Positions 1 through 8,670 of a DNA stretch of 64,000 nt are shown here, piece after piece. The notes below the pieces were generated by a model that saw only the letters and a list, made by a program, of their open reading frames with translations, did not search any database and was not told where the DNA came from. Position 1 is the stretch's first letter; each line of letters starts with the position of its first letter. Origin of the DNA: Maniola hyperantus (Eukaryota > Arthropoda > Insecta > Lepidoptera > Nymphalidae); the NCBI RefSeq assembly GCF_902806685.2, contig NC_048561.1, positions 4,525,157 through 4,589,156 of the forward strand. The letters run 5' to 3'. The position numbers and the translations under genes were made by a program.

Positions 1-153
1 GGCGTCGATCTTGAATTTATCCAGATAATCGGGGTTGCTTTTAGCCAAGTCGGCTAACAGCGCAGTCATGTCTACATCTTTGTAGATTGTCTGCGGGACG
101 TCCGGGGCCTGGCTGGGCCCCGGCTTTGAATGGGTGGGTTGTTCGGGGGCCAT
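1..153 (-). CDS. Family A ORF1 (gag-like), N-terminal fragment
   Basis: The first 51 codons of ORF1, starting MAPEQPTHSK, are identical to the start of the complete ORF1 at 40983-42536. The reading frame is open to the window edge, so the break is only the window boundary. It is proline-rich and has no recognisable domain in this part. Confidence 0.8.
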   Translation of the reverse strand, partial: MAPEQPTHSKPGPSQAPDVPQTIYKDVDMTALLADLAKSNPDYLDKFKIDA

Positions 154-177
154 CTCGACCCCGGTAATACTTGTTAC

Positions 178-197
178 CTCCCTGCCGAAGCAGGGAG
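178..197 (-). promoter_or_regulatory. 5' UTR hairpin with UUCG tetraloop (family A)
   Basis: On the element's RNA strand an 8-bp perfect stem, CUCCCUGC/GCAGGGAG, closes a cUUCGg tetraloop. It lies about 25 nt upstream of the ORF1 start. The equivalent hairpin in family C keeps the stem with a different loop. The role is unknown. Confidence 0.6.
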
Positions 198-230
198 ATG
201 AGTGCCTACTGTATGTAGCCCTACACTTGA

Positions 231-251
231 CCCCGTCCTTGGGTGACGGGG
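231..251 (-). promoter_or_regulatory. Second 5' UTR hairpin (family A)
   Basis: A 7-bp stem, CCCCGUC/GACGGGG, encloses a 7-nt loop (ACCCAAG) on the RNA strand. It is conserved in family C at 56477-56497 with a G-U pair. Confidence 0.5.
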
Positions 252-579
252 GTGTGAAAATGCCCTACGTTAGGCTGTTCACAGCCTTCGTCTTATTCTA
301 GTGTACTTACTGTTTAAAACCGGACTCCAGAACTTCACCAACTAGAAATAACACAAAGCTTAAACCTATACCCAACACCGAAGCACCGTCACTACGTCAC
401 ACAGTCGAATACGCTCTCCGAAACCGCTCGGATCGAACACCACTGCACACAAACGGAGGCTAATACGTCGAACGCGCGCCGTACTGATCGTATCGTGCGA
501 TAAGATCTGCGTCTGGAAGCGACGTCTGCACGCGTTAGACGTTTCCCAGATATCCCCAGATATCCGGCCTGGTCGTCCG

Positions 580-587
580 TATTTATA
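580..587 (-). promoter_or_regulatory. TATA box of an H4 gene (off window), now facing element A
   Basis: TATAAATA on the minus strand, with a second TATAAATA-type copy 9 bp upstream. Twelve bases (568-579) separate it from the end of the target CAGATATCCGG. Downstream transcription would now enter the element. Confidence 0.75.
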
Positions 588-1253
588 GTATTTATAGGTA
601 CGCGCGAGAAAGAAAGAGACACACACAACAACTTGCTTGGTGGGACTGGGACGCGACGTCGAGAGACGCGGGGGGGGAGGGGAGGGGAGGGGTGGGGAGG
701 AGGGTGTGTTTGTTGGTGTATGATTTAATAATATTGACAAAATTAGCTATCTATTAACGAAGGGATTATTTTGGAAAAAATAAAAAAAAAAAAAAAAAAA
801 AAAAAAAAGTTAAATAATTAGGATTTCATGTGACATACCTATCAATTTATCAAAATCGGTTGCCGAGCCGTGAGTTAAGTTGCGTTACAAACGGACATAT
901 ATAATATATATATATATTATTCAATATGTGCAGGTCAAAGACGTCATAATATTTTTTTTTTTTTTTTTTTTTTTTTAATTCATTACAGTCGGCGTGTAGG
1001 TGTAAGTATCTATAATAAAATAGGTACCTAGTAGGTACGTAATTAATTAACGTCTTATGATGTAGGTAGGTAGGTCGATACCTAACTACTGCATAGGGTA
1101 TTTTAATAGGTGATCAACAAAACCGCCAACACGAGCAGGTAGAGCAACTGTGTTAACACCGAGCACCTCATGTACGTGCAGGGTAGGTAGAATAGAATAC
1201 GAGAGAGAAGTAAAGTAGCCCTAGGTGGTAGTTATCTAATATGAAAGTTTTGT

Positions 1254-1269
1254 GGCCCTGAAAAGGGCC
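1254..1269 (-). terminator. Histone 3' stem-loop of H3, unit 1
   Basis: The RNA reads GGCCCU-UUUC-AGGGCC, the 16-nt SLBP-binding hairpin of replication-dependent histone mRNAs, 77 nt after the H3 stop. I could not recognise a clear purine-rich histone downstream element behind it. Confidence 0.93.
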
Positions 1270-1346
1270 TTTTGCATTGCTACGAATCAGGTAGGGTACC
1301 TACTACATATGATTAGGTAAGTGAGCACCCGACGACGCTCGCACAT

Positions 1347-1763
<417 letters not shown>

Positions 1764-1866
1764 CTACTAAAAGAGAGTGAAAAAAAAAAAATAACTTTTA
1801 TCGTGCGCGCGTCCAGTCGCAACTGACACTGTTAATTTATAAAAATTTCCCCGCCGGGCTCTGAAT

Positions 1867-1874
1867 CTTATATA
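1867..1874 (-). promoter_or_regulatory. TATA box of H3, unit 1
   Basis: TATATAAG on the minus strand, 110 bp upstream of the ATG, predicts a start near 1843. A weaker TATAAATT lies at 1834-1841. The intact site ATTTCCCCGC (1845-1854) is the one used by the C fragment in unit 4. Confidence 0.7.
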
Positions 1875-2499
1875 CGAATGACGCGGGGAGGAAAGGGGCG
1901 AGAGGGGAAGCGGGCAGGCAGTGCGCGCGCGACACAGACACATGATTGAAAGAGATTCGCTTATTATATAAATTTATTGTTGTGTTGTCCGGTATTAGGT
2001 ACTTAAAAAATAATAATAATAATAATAATGGGTAGGTAGGTAGGTAGGTGGGTAAATATGTAGGTATTAGATATTTTGTCATAGTTGCCATTATTATTAT
2101 TATTATTACTATTATTATTACAAACAAACAACATCAACGGATCGAAGGAAAAAAAAAAAAAAAAAAAAAAACCGAAACCGCACGCATTCTCGGATGATCA
2201 GCCGAAGCCAACGCGGCAAATAAGAGTAGGCATATAGGTATAATTGTATTTCCGGTAGGTACCTACCTGATTAATTTTTAAGTTGTAATGTATTCAAGTA
2301 GTAGGTAGGAGGTACCTATTTAATTGTTAAAGCGTAATTCCAGCTAGGTGATTAGCGAAGGAAGCGCCGAGAATAGGTACCTATTATAGATAGGGTAGAC
2401 AGGACTGTGTTTCTAACATTATTATTAATTAACATTTTAGTAGTCAATAAAAGTAGGTAGGTAAGTACCTATGCAGGTTTGAAGTAGGAATCATTTTGT

Positions 2500-2515
2500 G
2501 GCCCTGAAAAGGGCC
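2500..2515 (-). terminator. Histone 3' stem-loop of H2B, unit 1
   Basis: Same 16-nt hairpin as H3 (GGCCCU stem, UUUC loop), 59 nt after the H2B stop. Confidence 0.93.
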
Positions 2516-2574
2516 TTTTGTTTACATATATCTCGTTCACTTCTAACGAGGAAGAGAAGACGCGAAGGGCTAGC

Positions 2575-2949
2575 TTACTTCGAGCTGGTGTACTTGGTGA
2601 CGGCCTTTGTGCCTTCACTGACCGCGTGCTTGGCCAGCTCTCCCGGCAGCAGTAGTCTCACAGAGGTCTGCACCTCCCTGGAGGTGATCGTCGATCTCTT
2701 GTTGTAGTGGGCGAGACGGGAGGCCTCGGCGGCGATGCGCTCAAATATGTCGTTCACGAACGAGTTCATGATCGACATAGCCTTACTGGAGATACCGGTG
2801 TCGGGGTGGACCTGCTTGAGCACCTTGTAGATGTAAATAGCGTAGCTCTCCTTCCTCTTGTGCTTCTTCTTTTTCTTGTCAGACTTGGAGATATTCTTCT
2901 GGGCCTTGCCGGATTTCTTGGCTGCCTTACCGCTAGTCTTGGGTGGCAT
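2575..2949 (-). CDS. H2B: Histone H2B, unit 1
   Basis: Core histone of 124 aa. The tail (about 1-35) is very lysine-rich, with a KKKKKHKRK run. The histone fold starts at about KESYAIYIYKVLKQVHPDTG, and the C-terminal helix ends AVTKYTSSK with the usual ubiquitylated lysine. It forms the H2A-H2B dimer. I find no TATAWAWR match in the 100 bp upstream; an initiator-like TCAGTG lies about 40 bp before the ATG. No element insertion is seen in any H2B promoter of the window. The protein is identical in all six units. Confidence 0.97.
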   Translation of the reverse strand: MPPKTSGKAAKKSGKAQKNISKSDKKKKKHKRKESYAIYIYKVLKQVHPDTGISSKAMSIMNSFVNDIFERIAAEASRLAHYNKRSTITSREVQTSVRLLLPGELAKHAVSEGTKAVTKYTSSK

Positions 2950-3396
2950 ATTGTACTAAGTACGTTCTGCGAGCACTATTACAAACAGACACTGAATAGG
3001 TAACGCGACCGCTGTACCGATGAGACGCTACAGAAGTGTGATCGGCTACCGGCGGGTCTATCGAGTTTTGTTAGTTTCTCAGCGCGGCAGAGTAGCGACT
3101 GCGGCGAGCGGCTTGGTCCGATTCGACCAATCGTCGAACGATTTTAATTGTTCCGCGTGAGGGGGATGGAGGGGGGGGGGGGGGGAGTGCGGCGTAATTT
3201 CGAGGACCCCTGCCCCCTCTCCGCTCGCTGGTGATAAAATAATAATAATTATACCCCAAATTATTTAAAAAAAATAAAAAAAAAAAAATGTATGTATGTA
3301 TGTATGTATGTATGTATGTACGTACGTATGTAACGCATCTGGGTTTCACCCTTTTCGACTTTCTAAATTTACTTTAAAAATTAGGTAGGTGTGGTA

Positions 3397-3482
3397 CGCG
3401 ACAGGTCGCGATGGCAGTCGGGAAGGGAACCCCTCCCCCCCCCCCCCGCATCATACCCCGATTGCCATCTCAACCTGTCGCG
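3397..3482. repeat. Imperfect 26-bp inverted repeat with C-run loop, unit 1
   Basis: The arms 3397-3422 and 3457-3482 are complementary except for a 4-base internal mismatch block and one further mismatch. Three more outer pairs flank a single mismatch. The loop holds an AACCCC-to-poly-C run. It recurs at 14942-15027, 22746-22831, 32890-32975, 45756-45840 and 60306-60391. It lies in the H2B-H2A spacer and its role is unknown; it may be a MITE relic. Confidence 0.6.
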
Positions 3483-3619
3483 GACCTATAGGTAGGTAGT
3501 TAGTTAGTTACCGTCTACTATGTTGTTGTTGTATAATATCTTATTAGGTAGATATACCTACGTTATAAAGATATTGTGTTGTATCGTTGATATCATTATT
3601 AATATTGGAACAGTTTTGT

Positions 3620-3635
3620 GGCCCTGAAAAGGGCC
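3620..3635 (-). terminator. Histone 3' stem-loop of H2A, unit 1
   Basis: GGCCCU-UUUC-AGGGCC hairpin, 71 nt after the H2A stop. Confidence 0.93.
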
Positions 3636-3706
3636 TTTTGTTCATTTCTTGATAGAAATAATATTGAGTAATCAATGTAGATAGATGGGCACCAAGGTGT
3701 AGGTGT

Positions 3707-4081
3707 TTAAGCCTTCTTCTCGGTCTTCTTGGGCAACAGGACAGCTTGGATGTTCGGCAACACGCCACCCTGTGCGATAGTCACGCCAGAGAGGAGCTTG
3801 TTCAGTTCCTCGTCGTTGCGGATGGCCAGCTGGAGATGCCTGGGTATGATCCTGGTCTTCTTGTTGTCGCGCGCCGCGTTGCCGGCCAACTCGAGAACTT
3901 CAGCGGCCAGGTACTCCATCACGGCCGCGAGGTAAACGGGCGCGCCGGCACCGACGCGTTCAGCGTAGTTGCCCTTCCTCAGCAGCCGGTGAATACGTCC
4001 GACGGGAAACTGTAGACCGGCACGGTTCGAGCGAGACTTGACCTTTCCCTTAACTTTGCCGCCTTTGCCACGCCCGGACAT
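3707..4081 (-). CDS. H2A: Histone H2A, unit 1
   Basis: Core histone of 124 aa. The start is set at MSGRGKGGK; the ATG eight codons upstream gives a tail no H2A has. The fold region carries AGLQFPVGRIHRLLR and the acidic patch residues. The C-terminus ends LLPKKTEKKA, with no SQ motif, so this is canonical H2A and not H2A.X. It partners H2B. The coding region is intact, but a 3.75-kb element begins 98 bp upstream and separates the gene from its TATA box (7951-7958), so this copy may be poorly expressed. The protein is identical in all six units. Confidence 0.97.
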   Translation of the reverse strand: MSGRGKGGKVKGKVKSRSNRAGLQFPVGRIHRLLRKGNYAERVGAGAPVYLAAVMEYLAAEVLELAGNAARDNKKTRIIPRHLQLAIRNDEELNKLLSGVTIAQGGVLPNIQAVLLPKKTEKKA

Positions 4082-4358
4082 TGTTGTTGAGAAGTTTAAA
4101 AACAATCTAAATCACAAATGTACGTGTACGTTGTGTACACGCGTGCGAGCGGAGCGGTGAACTCTTTAAAAAACCATCGTGTTGTTGTTTCGGATTGACT
4201 ATGCTGCGTAGGCCCTACTGGCCGCTACAGCGTCACCGGGGGGGTTGGCGAGCGCGAAGCTCCGCCTGGGGGTGAGCCCTAGAGCTCGAAGAACAATTCA
4301 GAGTGATCGGGGGGCAACGCCATCCTAAGGGCGCCTCCTGCGAGGCTCGGACCACGGC

Positions 4359-7310
4359 TTAGGGTAACGTTGGGATGGGAGGAGCTGTTAATCTGATGTT
4401 TTGGTCAGTGGGTCCCCGGGGGCGTGACACATGGCCACGACCGGGTGACGTCAGGAATCGGGGACCTCGTCTTCGCCGGCGAAGACGCTGTAACTTTGTT
4501 TTGTGTAACCCTTCGAAAAAGGGGGCATTGTCGGTCATTATCTGGTCGTCGGGATCGTTAAGGACATGCTTAGGGCGTCTTTTATCGGGAGGATCATTTC
4601 TGTCGGGTGTGTACGTCGCGGCCCCGACTACTAATGGGTTGGGGTGCCTAATAGCTTTCTCAAAATAATTTTTTGAGAGCTGTTTGAAGTAGTACGCTAT
4701 GGTCGGGAGTTGGAGGTCTCTGTGGAGATCCACATTGCGCACAAACCACGGAGAGCCCGTGGCCATACGCATGAACTTGTTTTGTAGGATTTGGAGGGGT
4801 TTGAGAAAGGAGGGCGGCCGGTGAGCAAATGCGATACAAGCATAAGACATTATTGGCCGGATGCACGTCTTATATAGCGTGACTTTATGTCGAATAGACA
4901 TTTTACTTTTGGCACAAATCATAGGGTAGAGGCGATTGAGCACAATCGTTGCACTATTTCGGACTCTACGGATGTGTGCTGCAAAAGTCATCTTACTATC
5001 GAATGTTACACCCAAGTATTTGGCTTTCGAATGCCAGGGAATTGGACGGTCGTAGAGTGAGATTTCTTTTTGACGAAGTGAGTAAAGTCTAGTTTTAGAC
5101 TTATTAAAGAGCACTGCTGCGCTCTTGTCCGGGTTTACCTCGATTCTCCATCGACGGAACCAGTGACCCAGTTCATTGACCGCCTTTTGGAGTCGAGTTA
5201 TTACTATGTTGTAATTTAAGTGGGAGCAGTATAGTGCGGTGTCGTCCGCGAACTGGGCTATGTGAACGTACGGAGATCTGGGGATGTCCCTGGTGTATAA
5301 CGCATACAAAAGGGGTGAGAGCAGGGAGCCCTGGGGGACTCCAGCTCGGAGGGGTCTTGGAGAGGATAGAGTCCCATCCAGTCGATAACGGAAAGTTCGA
5401 TTCGTGAGAAAGTCTCGTATTAACCATACAAGTCTTTTGGGCACGTTCAGTTGGAATAGCTTGTAAATCAAGCCGGCGTGCCATACCTTGTCAAAAGCTT
5501 TGGCTACGTCGAAGAATAAGGCTCCCGTTGAAATACCTTTAGTTTTAAATCGGTTGAACCCGAGAAGGATGTGCTCCGTGAGGCGGTGCACTTGGTGGAC
5601 ACATGAGTGTCCAGTTCGGAAGGCGAATTGCTCGTCGTTAAGGAGATTGTTCTCCTCTACAAAGGACCTGAGCCGGATAAGGATAATTTTCTCATACACC
5701 TTGCCAAGAGTGTTGAGCAGACTAATGGGGCGGTAGCTAGTGGGGAGGTTCTTAGGTTTACCTGGCTTGGGGATTCCTATGACAGTAGCTTCTTTCCACC
5801 GGTCGGGGAAGGAGCATCCTGCCATAAGAGTGTTGAATATAACCACTAGGAGGTTGATTAGAACATCGGGGAGTAGTTTGAGAGTCTTATTATTGATAGT
5901 GTCGGGGCCGGGGGCTTTTTTAGCGTGTAGCTCTTTTATTATTTGGCGAACTTCGCCGCTGGTAGTTGGACTGATAGGATCACCGTCTGGTGCGGCGGAG
6001 AAAAGGTCTGCTAGTTCTACTTCAACCAGCTTTATATGGGAATTATCTAGCGAGATGGTGCTCGGGGTGCATTGGGATTCTAAACTGTCAGCCAAACATT
6101 CAGCCTTATCGGCGTCATCAAAGGCGGGTGGATTGTTGGGACGTAAAAGCGGAGGAGTCGCCGAGACAGGGTCGGCTTTGAGAGCCCTCGCCAGGCTGTA
6201 GTAGGCTACATGCGATGGCGTGAGCTCACTCAACCTCCTGTCCCATTGCTCTTCGCGGAGTTCGGCAAGGCGAGCCTTAACCTCCCTCTGGGCTCTCCAG
6301 AGTTCCCTCCGGTTGTCGGCATTCGGCCATGCGTCGTGGGCCCTACGTTTGGCATTCTTGATAGTGATCAGCTGTCTGGCGTCGTCCGGCAACTGTCGAC
6401 GGGTGAAACCGTCCGGCATCTGACGGGAGCAGGCGCTGAGAGCATCGCGGATATGATTGGTAAGGTGCAGCGAGGCTGCATGCGCTTCATCGAGGCTACC
6501 TATAATTTCAGGAATTTGGGATATATGCTCTGAGTCAATAGACTTGAGCTGGTCTGCTAGTTTTTTAAAATCTATGATTGTTTTGATCGGGGGGGCCGCA
6601 TTGGGCGATGGTCCCAGCCTCATCAGTATGGGCCGGTGATCTGAGCAGAGCTCAGACAGCACCTCCAAAGGACTTACCTGAAGGGCAATGTTCTTCAGAA
6701 GTGCTATGTCTAGTATGTCCGGTCTGTCGGTTCGTCTGTCGTTACTTGGATAGCGAGTCGGTGTGTCCGGGGCTATAACTATGAAGTTAAGATCAGGGCG
6801 GCGGGCCAGTCTTTGAAGCTGAAGGCCTCGTGAGTTCGGGGAGCGGCAATTCCAACTTGAATCCTTGGCGTTAAAATCTCCGGCCAAGATGACGGAGTCT
6901 CCTAATGAGAGGAGTGCACGGATGTCACTTTCTAGCAGATCTTTCATGGGAGAGAGATAGACGGATGCTAGTGTGATAGACGGATGGCCAGTCACACTCA
7001 CCTGACATATCGAAGCTTCGGTATTGGTCATATTCGGAGGATCGAGAGGAGTGCAGTGTAAAGCCCTTCTGTAGTATATGGCAGTGCCACCCATAGCAGT
7101 GGATCTGTCATTTCTAATTATGTTGAAGTTTGCGATTTTAGGATTTTTCTTACTAGGTTTCAAGAATGTCTCTTGTACTAGAAGAATGTCAATTTGATGA
7201 GCGCACACAAACTCGCGGACCTCATCAATTTGATCACTAAGGCCGTTCGCGTTGTAAAAAGCGATAGATAGGGAATGGGGTTTTAATCTACCTAGGGTCG
7301 TATTAGCCAT
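4359..7310 (-). CDS. Family A ORF2: AP endonuclease and reverse transcriptase
   Basis: 983-aa polyprotein for target-primed reverse transcription. The AP-type endonuclease spans about 13-235, with YNANG (N22), QETF (E47), AGDFNAK (about 143) and SDHRP (about 223). The reverse transcriptase spans about 490-760, with SYRPISLL, FFDVAKAFD, AGVPQGS and the catalytic FADD at about 687. An Arg-rich C-terminus follows. No RNase H domain is visible, as expected for the jockey clade. The frame is fully open although the element's 5' end is lost. The start ATG overlaps the ORF1 stop as ATGGCTAA. Confidence 0.93.
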   Translation of the reverse strand: MANTTLGRLKPHSLSIAFYNANGLSDQIDEVREFVCAHQIDILLVQETFLKPSKKNPKIANFNIIRNDRSTAMGGTAIYYRRALHCTPLDPPNMTNTEASICQVSVTGHPSITLASVYLSPMKDLLESDIRALLSLGDSVILAGDFNAKDSSWNCRSPNSRGLQLQRLARRPDLNFIVIAPDTPTRYPSNDRRTDRPDILDIALLKNIALQVSPLEVLSELCSDHRPILMRLGPSPNAAPPIKTIIDFKKLADQLKSIDSEHISQIPEIIGSLDEAHAASLHLTNHIRDALSACSRQMPDGFTRRQLPDDARQLITIKNAKRRAHDAWPNADNRRELWRAQREVKARLAELREEQWDRRLSELTPSHVAYYSLARALKADPVSATPPLLRPNNPPAFDDADKAECLADSLESQCTPSTISLDNSHIKLVEVELADLFSAAPDGDPISPTTSGEVRQIIKELHAKKAPGPDTINNKTLKLLPDVLINLLVVIFNTLMAGCSFPDRWKEATVIGIPKPGKPKNLPTSYRPISLLNTLGKVYEKIILIRLRSFVEENNLLNDEQFAFRTGHSCVHQVHRLTEHILLGFNRFKTKGISTGALFFDVAKAFDKVWHAGLIYKLFQLNVPKRLVWLIRDFLTNRTFRYRLDGTLSSPRPLRAGVPQGSLLSPLLYALYTRDIPRSPYVHIAQFADDTALYCSHLNYNIVITRLQKAVNELGHWFRRWRIEVNPDKSAAVLFNKSKTRLYSLRQKEISLYDRPIPWHSKAKYLGVTFDSKMTFAAHIRRVRNSATIVLNRLYPMICAKSKMSIRHKVTLYKTCIRPIMSYACIAFAHRPPSFLKPLQILQNKFMRMATGSPWFVRNVDLHRDLQLPTIAYYFKQLSKNYFEKAIRHPNPLVVGAATYTPDRNDPPDKRRPKHVLNDPDDQIMTDNAPFFEGLHKTKLQRLRRRRRGPRFLTSPGRGHVSRPRGPTDQNIRLTAPPIPTLP

Positions 7311-7927
7311 TATAGGTCGCTTTTAAATTATTAATAGAAATGAGTAAACCCAAGTGTTGGGTGATCGCTGCTTTAGGATCCTTTCTAAAGGTCCTTGCGA
7401 AGATCTCCATCTCCTCTATGTCGATGGAGGCAAGGACATTCTCAATCAGTTTGAGATTGTCCGCTGCGTTAGCCGCTGCGGAGGAATAGGGTGCTTGGCC
7501 TGGATTGAATTGTATTAATTTAGGCGTAGTGGCCATGACCGGGGCCGTTTTGGCTGGCTTGGCTGAGGGTGCTTGGGGAGGAATGGGCGCCGGGGGGTTA
7601 GCCCTGGGGAGAGGTTTTTCCCACGCGTTGGATGCCGGAGCTGGCGCTGGGATAAATTTCTGAGCGGGCTTTGGAGTTGCTGCAGGTTTGCGGTCGGCTA
7701 ATTTACCCCTTCGCTTCTGCTCTTTAGGGGCTTTCGGGCAACCGCGATAATTCGCGGTGTGTCCCTGTGTCCTGCAGAGCACGCAGCTGGGGGGTTCCTC
7801 AGTCTTCTGCGTCCTGGGGCAGTCGGAAGTCCCATGATCCCCTAGGCACTTAACGCACCTAGGGTGGGCGAAGCAATTTTTGGCGGAGTGGCCGTATAAT
7901 TGACAACGGTGGCACTGCCCCATCCTG
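7303..7927 (-). pseudogene. Family A ORF1 remnant (zinc-knuckle half)
   Basis: C-terminal 40% of the gag-like ORF1, cut by the 5' truncation. It keeps three zinc knuckles (CHRC..H..C, CVKC..H..C, CVLC..H..C) and an Ala/Pro/Lys-rich tail. The first ATG (7921-7923) lies 4 bp inside the element, so a transcript from the H2A TATA box could encode a 206-aa zinc-knuckle protein. An open frame continues upstream to 8082, but that part is host spacer running through the TATA box and is unlikely to be translated. Confidence 0.8.
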
Positions 7928-7950
7928 AAAAACCATCGCGTCGAGCCGCA

Positions 7951-7958
7951 TTTATATA
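7951..7958 (-). promoter_or_regulatory. TATA box of H2A, unit 1, separated by the element
   Basis: TATATAAA on the minus strand. The element's first base (7927) lies 31 bp from its first T, the usual TATA-to-start distance, so the box now appears to serve the element rather than H2A. Confidence 0.75.
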
Positions 7959-8041
7959 GTAAAACCGCGCTCCTTAGTAAGGTGGGGATAGCGACGAGCC
8001 ACCACGGGCACGTTTGCATCAAGTTTGTTTGTTTTTTTGAA

Positions 8042-8091
8042 AATGCGACGTTGCATGTAGAGAAGGGACAGCGAAGCGACAACGTCGCATT
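8042..8091. repeat. 12-bp perfect inverted repeat, unit 1 H2A-H1 spacer
   Basis: Arms AATGCGACGTTG (8042-8053) and its complement (8080-8091) flank a 26-nt loop. Copies occur at 15828-15877, 27392-27441, 33776-33825 and 61192-61241. It sits about 90-140 bp upstream of the H2A TATA box, so a promoter role is possible but unproven. Confidence 0.55.
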
Positions 8092-8604
8092 GAAAAATTC
8101 TACGAAAATGTTATTATTTTATTTTTTTTGTTTTTTTTTCAATGTCAAAAGAAAATACGATAAGACGGACGGACGGAGCGGGAGTCGGGATCGGGTTCGT
8201 CGGCTGGCCGTGATGTGCGACGTGCGACGTGAACGAGCTGAGCGTAGTAGTACATAGGCCTAGTAGATAGAGTATATATAGTGTGTATTGTAGGTACCTA
8301 TGTATACAATATTTTAGTCTAATAGACCGTGTGTGTGTGAACTGTGAATGAGATGAAAGAAGAAGAATAATCGTCAATCAGTGTTAGTGTTAGTGGTAGG
8401 TAGTGGTAGTGCTATGGTACTTATGACCATGATCCAAGCAAACAAACGTTCCTCCCGGTCGGTGTCGGTGTCGGTGTTGGGGACAATGGGCAGAGAAACT
8501 TTCAGCTTTTATAATTACCTAATTATTTATGAAGTACTTACTAATAAAATAAATTAGTAAGTAATTAATATAGACCGTAGGTAATTATTGTAGTAAACTA
8601 AATA

Positions 8605-8670
8605 ATTAAATAAGCTATATAAGATAGATAGGTAGGTAGGTACCTATATATCTTATATAGCTTATTTAAT
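8605..8670. repeat. 30-bp inverted repeat (cruciform candidate), unit 1
   Basis: Arms 8605-8634 and 8641-8670 pair over 30 bp with one mismatch around a 6-nt loop (GGTAGG). The outer 21 bp are perfect and AT-rich. Copies occur at 16391-16456, 27956-28021, 34339-34404 and 61755-61820. Confidence 0.65.

Larger units (their letters stand above)
1..546 (-). mobile_element. Family A non-LTR retrotransposon, 5' end (rest off window)
   Basis: This is the 5' UTR and first 51 codons of the same element that is complete at 37861-42930, lying just inside an H4 promoter whose H4 gene is off the left edge. The element-specific sequence matches the complete copy up to about 544. It is followed by a duplicated scrap of target (about 547-556) and then an intact target CAGATATCCGG at 557-567. 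The H4 TATA box follows at 580-587. The junction differs from the one at 42930, so this is either a separate insertion or a differently resolved 5' end. Confidence 0.85.
4180..7927 (-). mobile_element. Family A jockey-type element, 5'-truncated, in the H2A promoter of unit 1
   Basis: The insertion is flanked by an 11-bp target duplication AAAAACCATCG (4169-4179 and 7928-7938). It is 5'-truncated inside ORF1 at the codon before the first zinc knuckle and keeps all of ORF2 and the 3' UTR (4180-4358). The RNA-strand 3' tail is CCGAAACAACAACA, not poly(A). The nick used for first-strand synthesis (after 4179) lies 12 bp from the H2A TATA box. An element with the same truncation and target site occurs in unit 3. 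Confidence 0.93.

Noticed and set aside
1981..2130. TAGGTAGG and TAA runs as telomeric repeats
   Set aside because: The insect telomere unit is TTAGG. These are short microsatellites in spacers between intact genes.
7303..8082. 259-aa frame joining host spacer to the element zinc knuckles as a possible chimeric gene
   Set aside because: The host part spans the H2A TATA box and would lie upstream of the transcription start. The open frame looks accidental.
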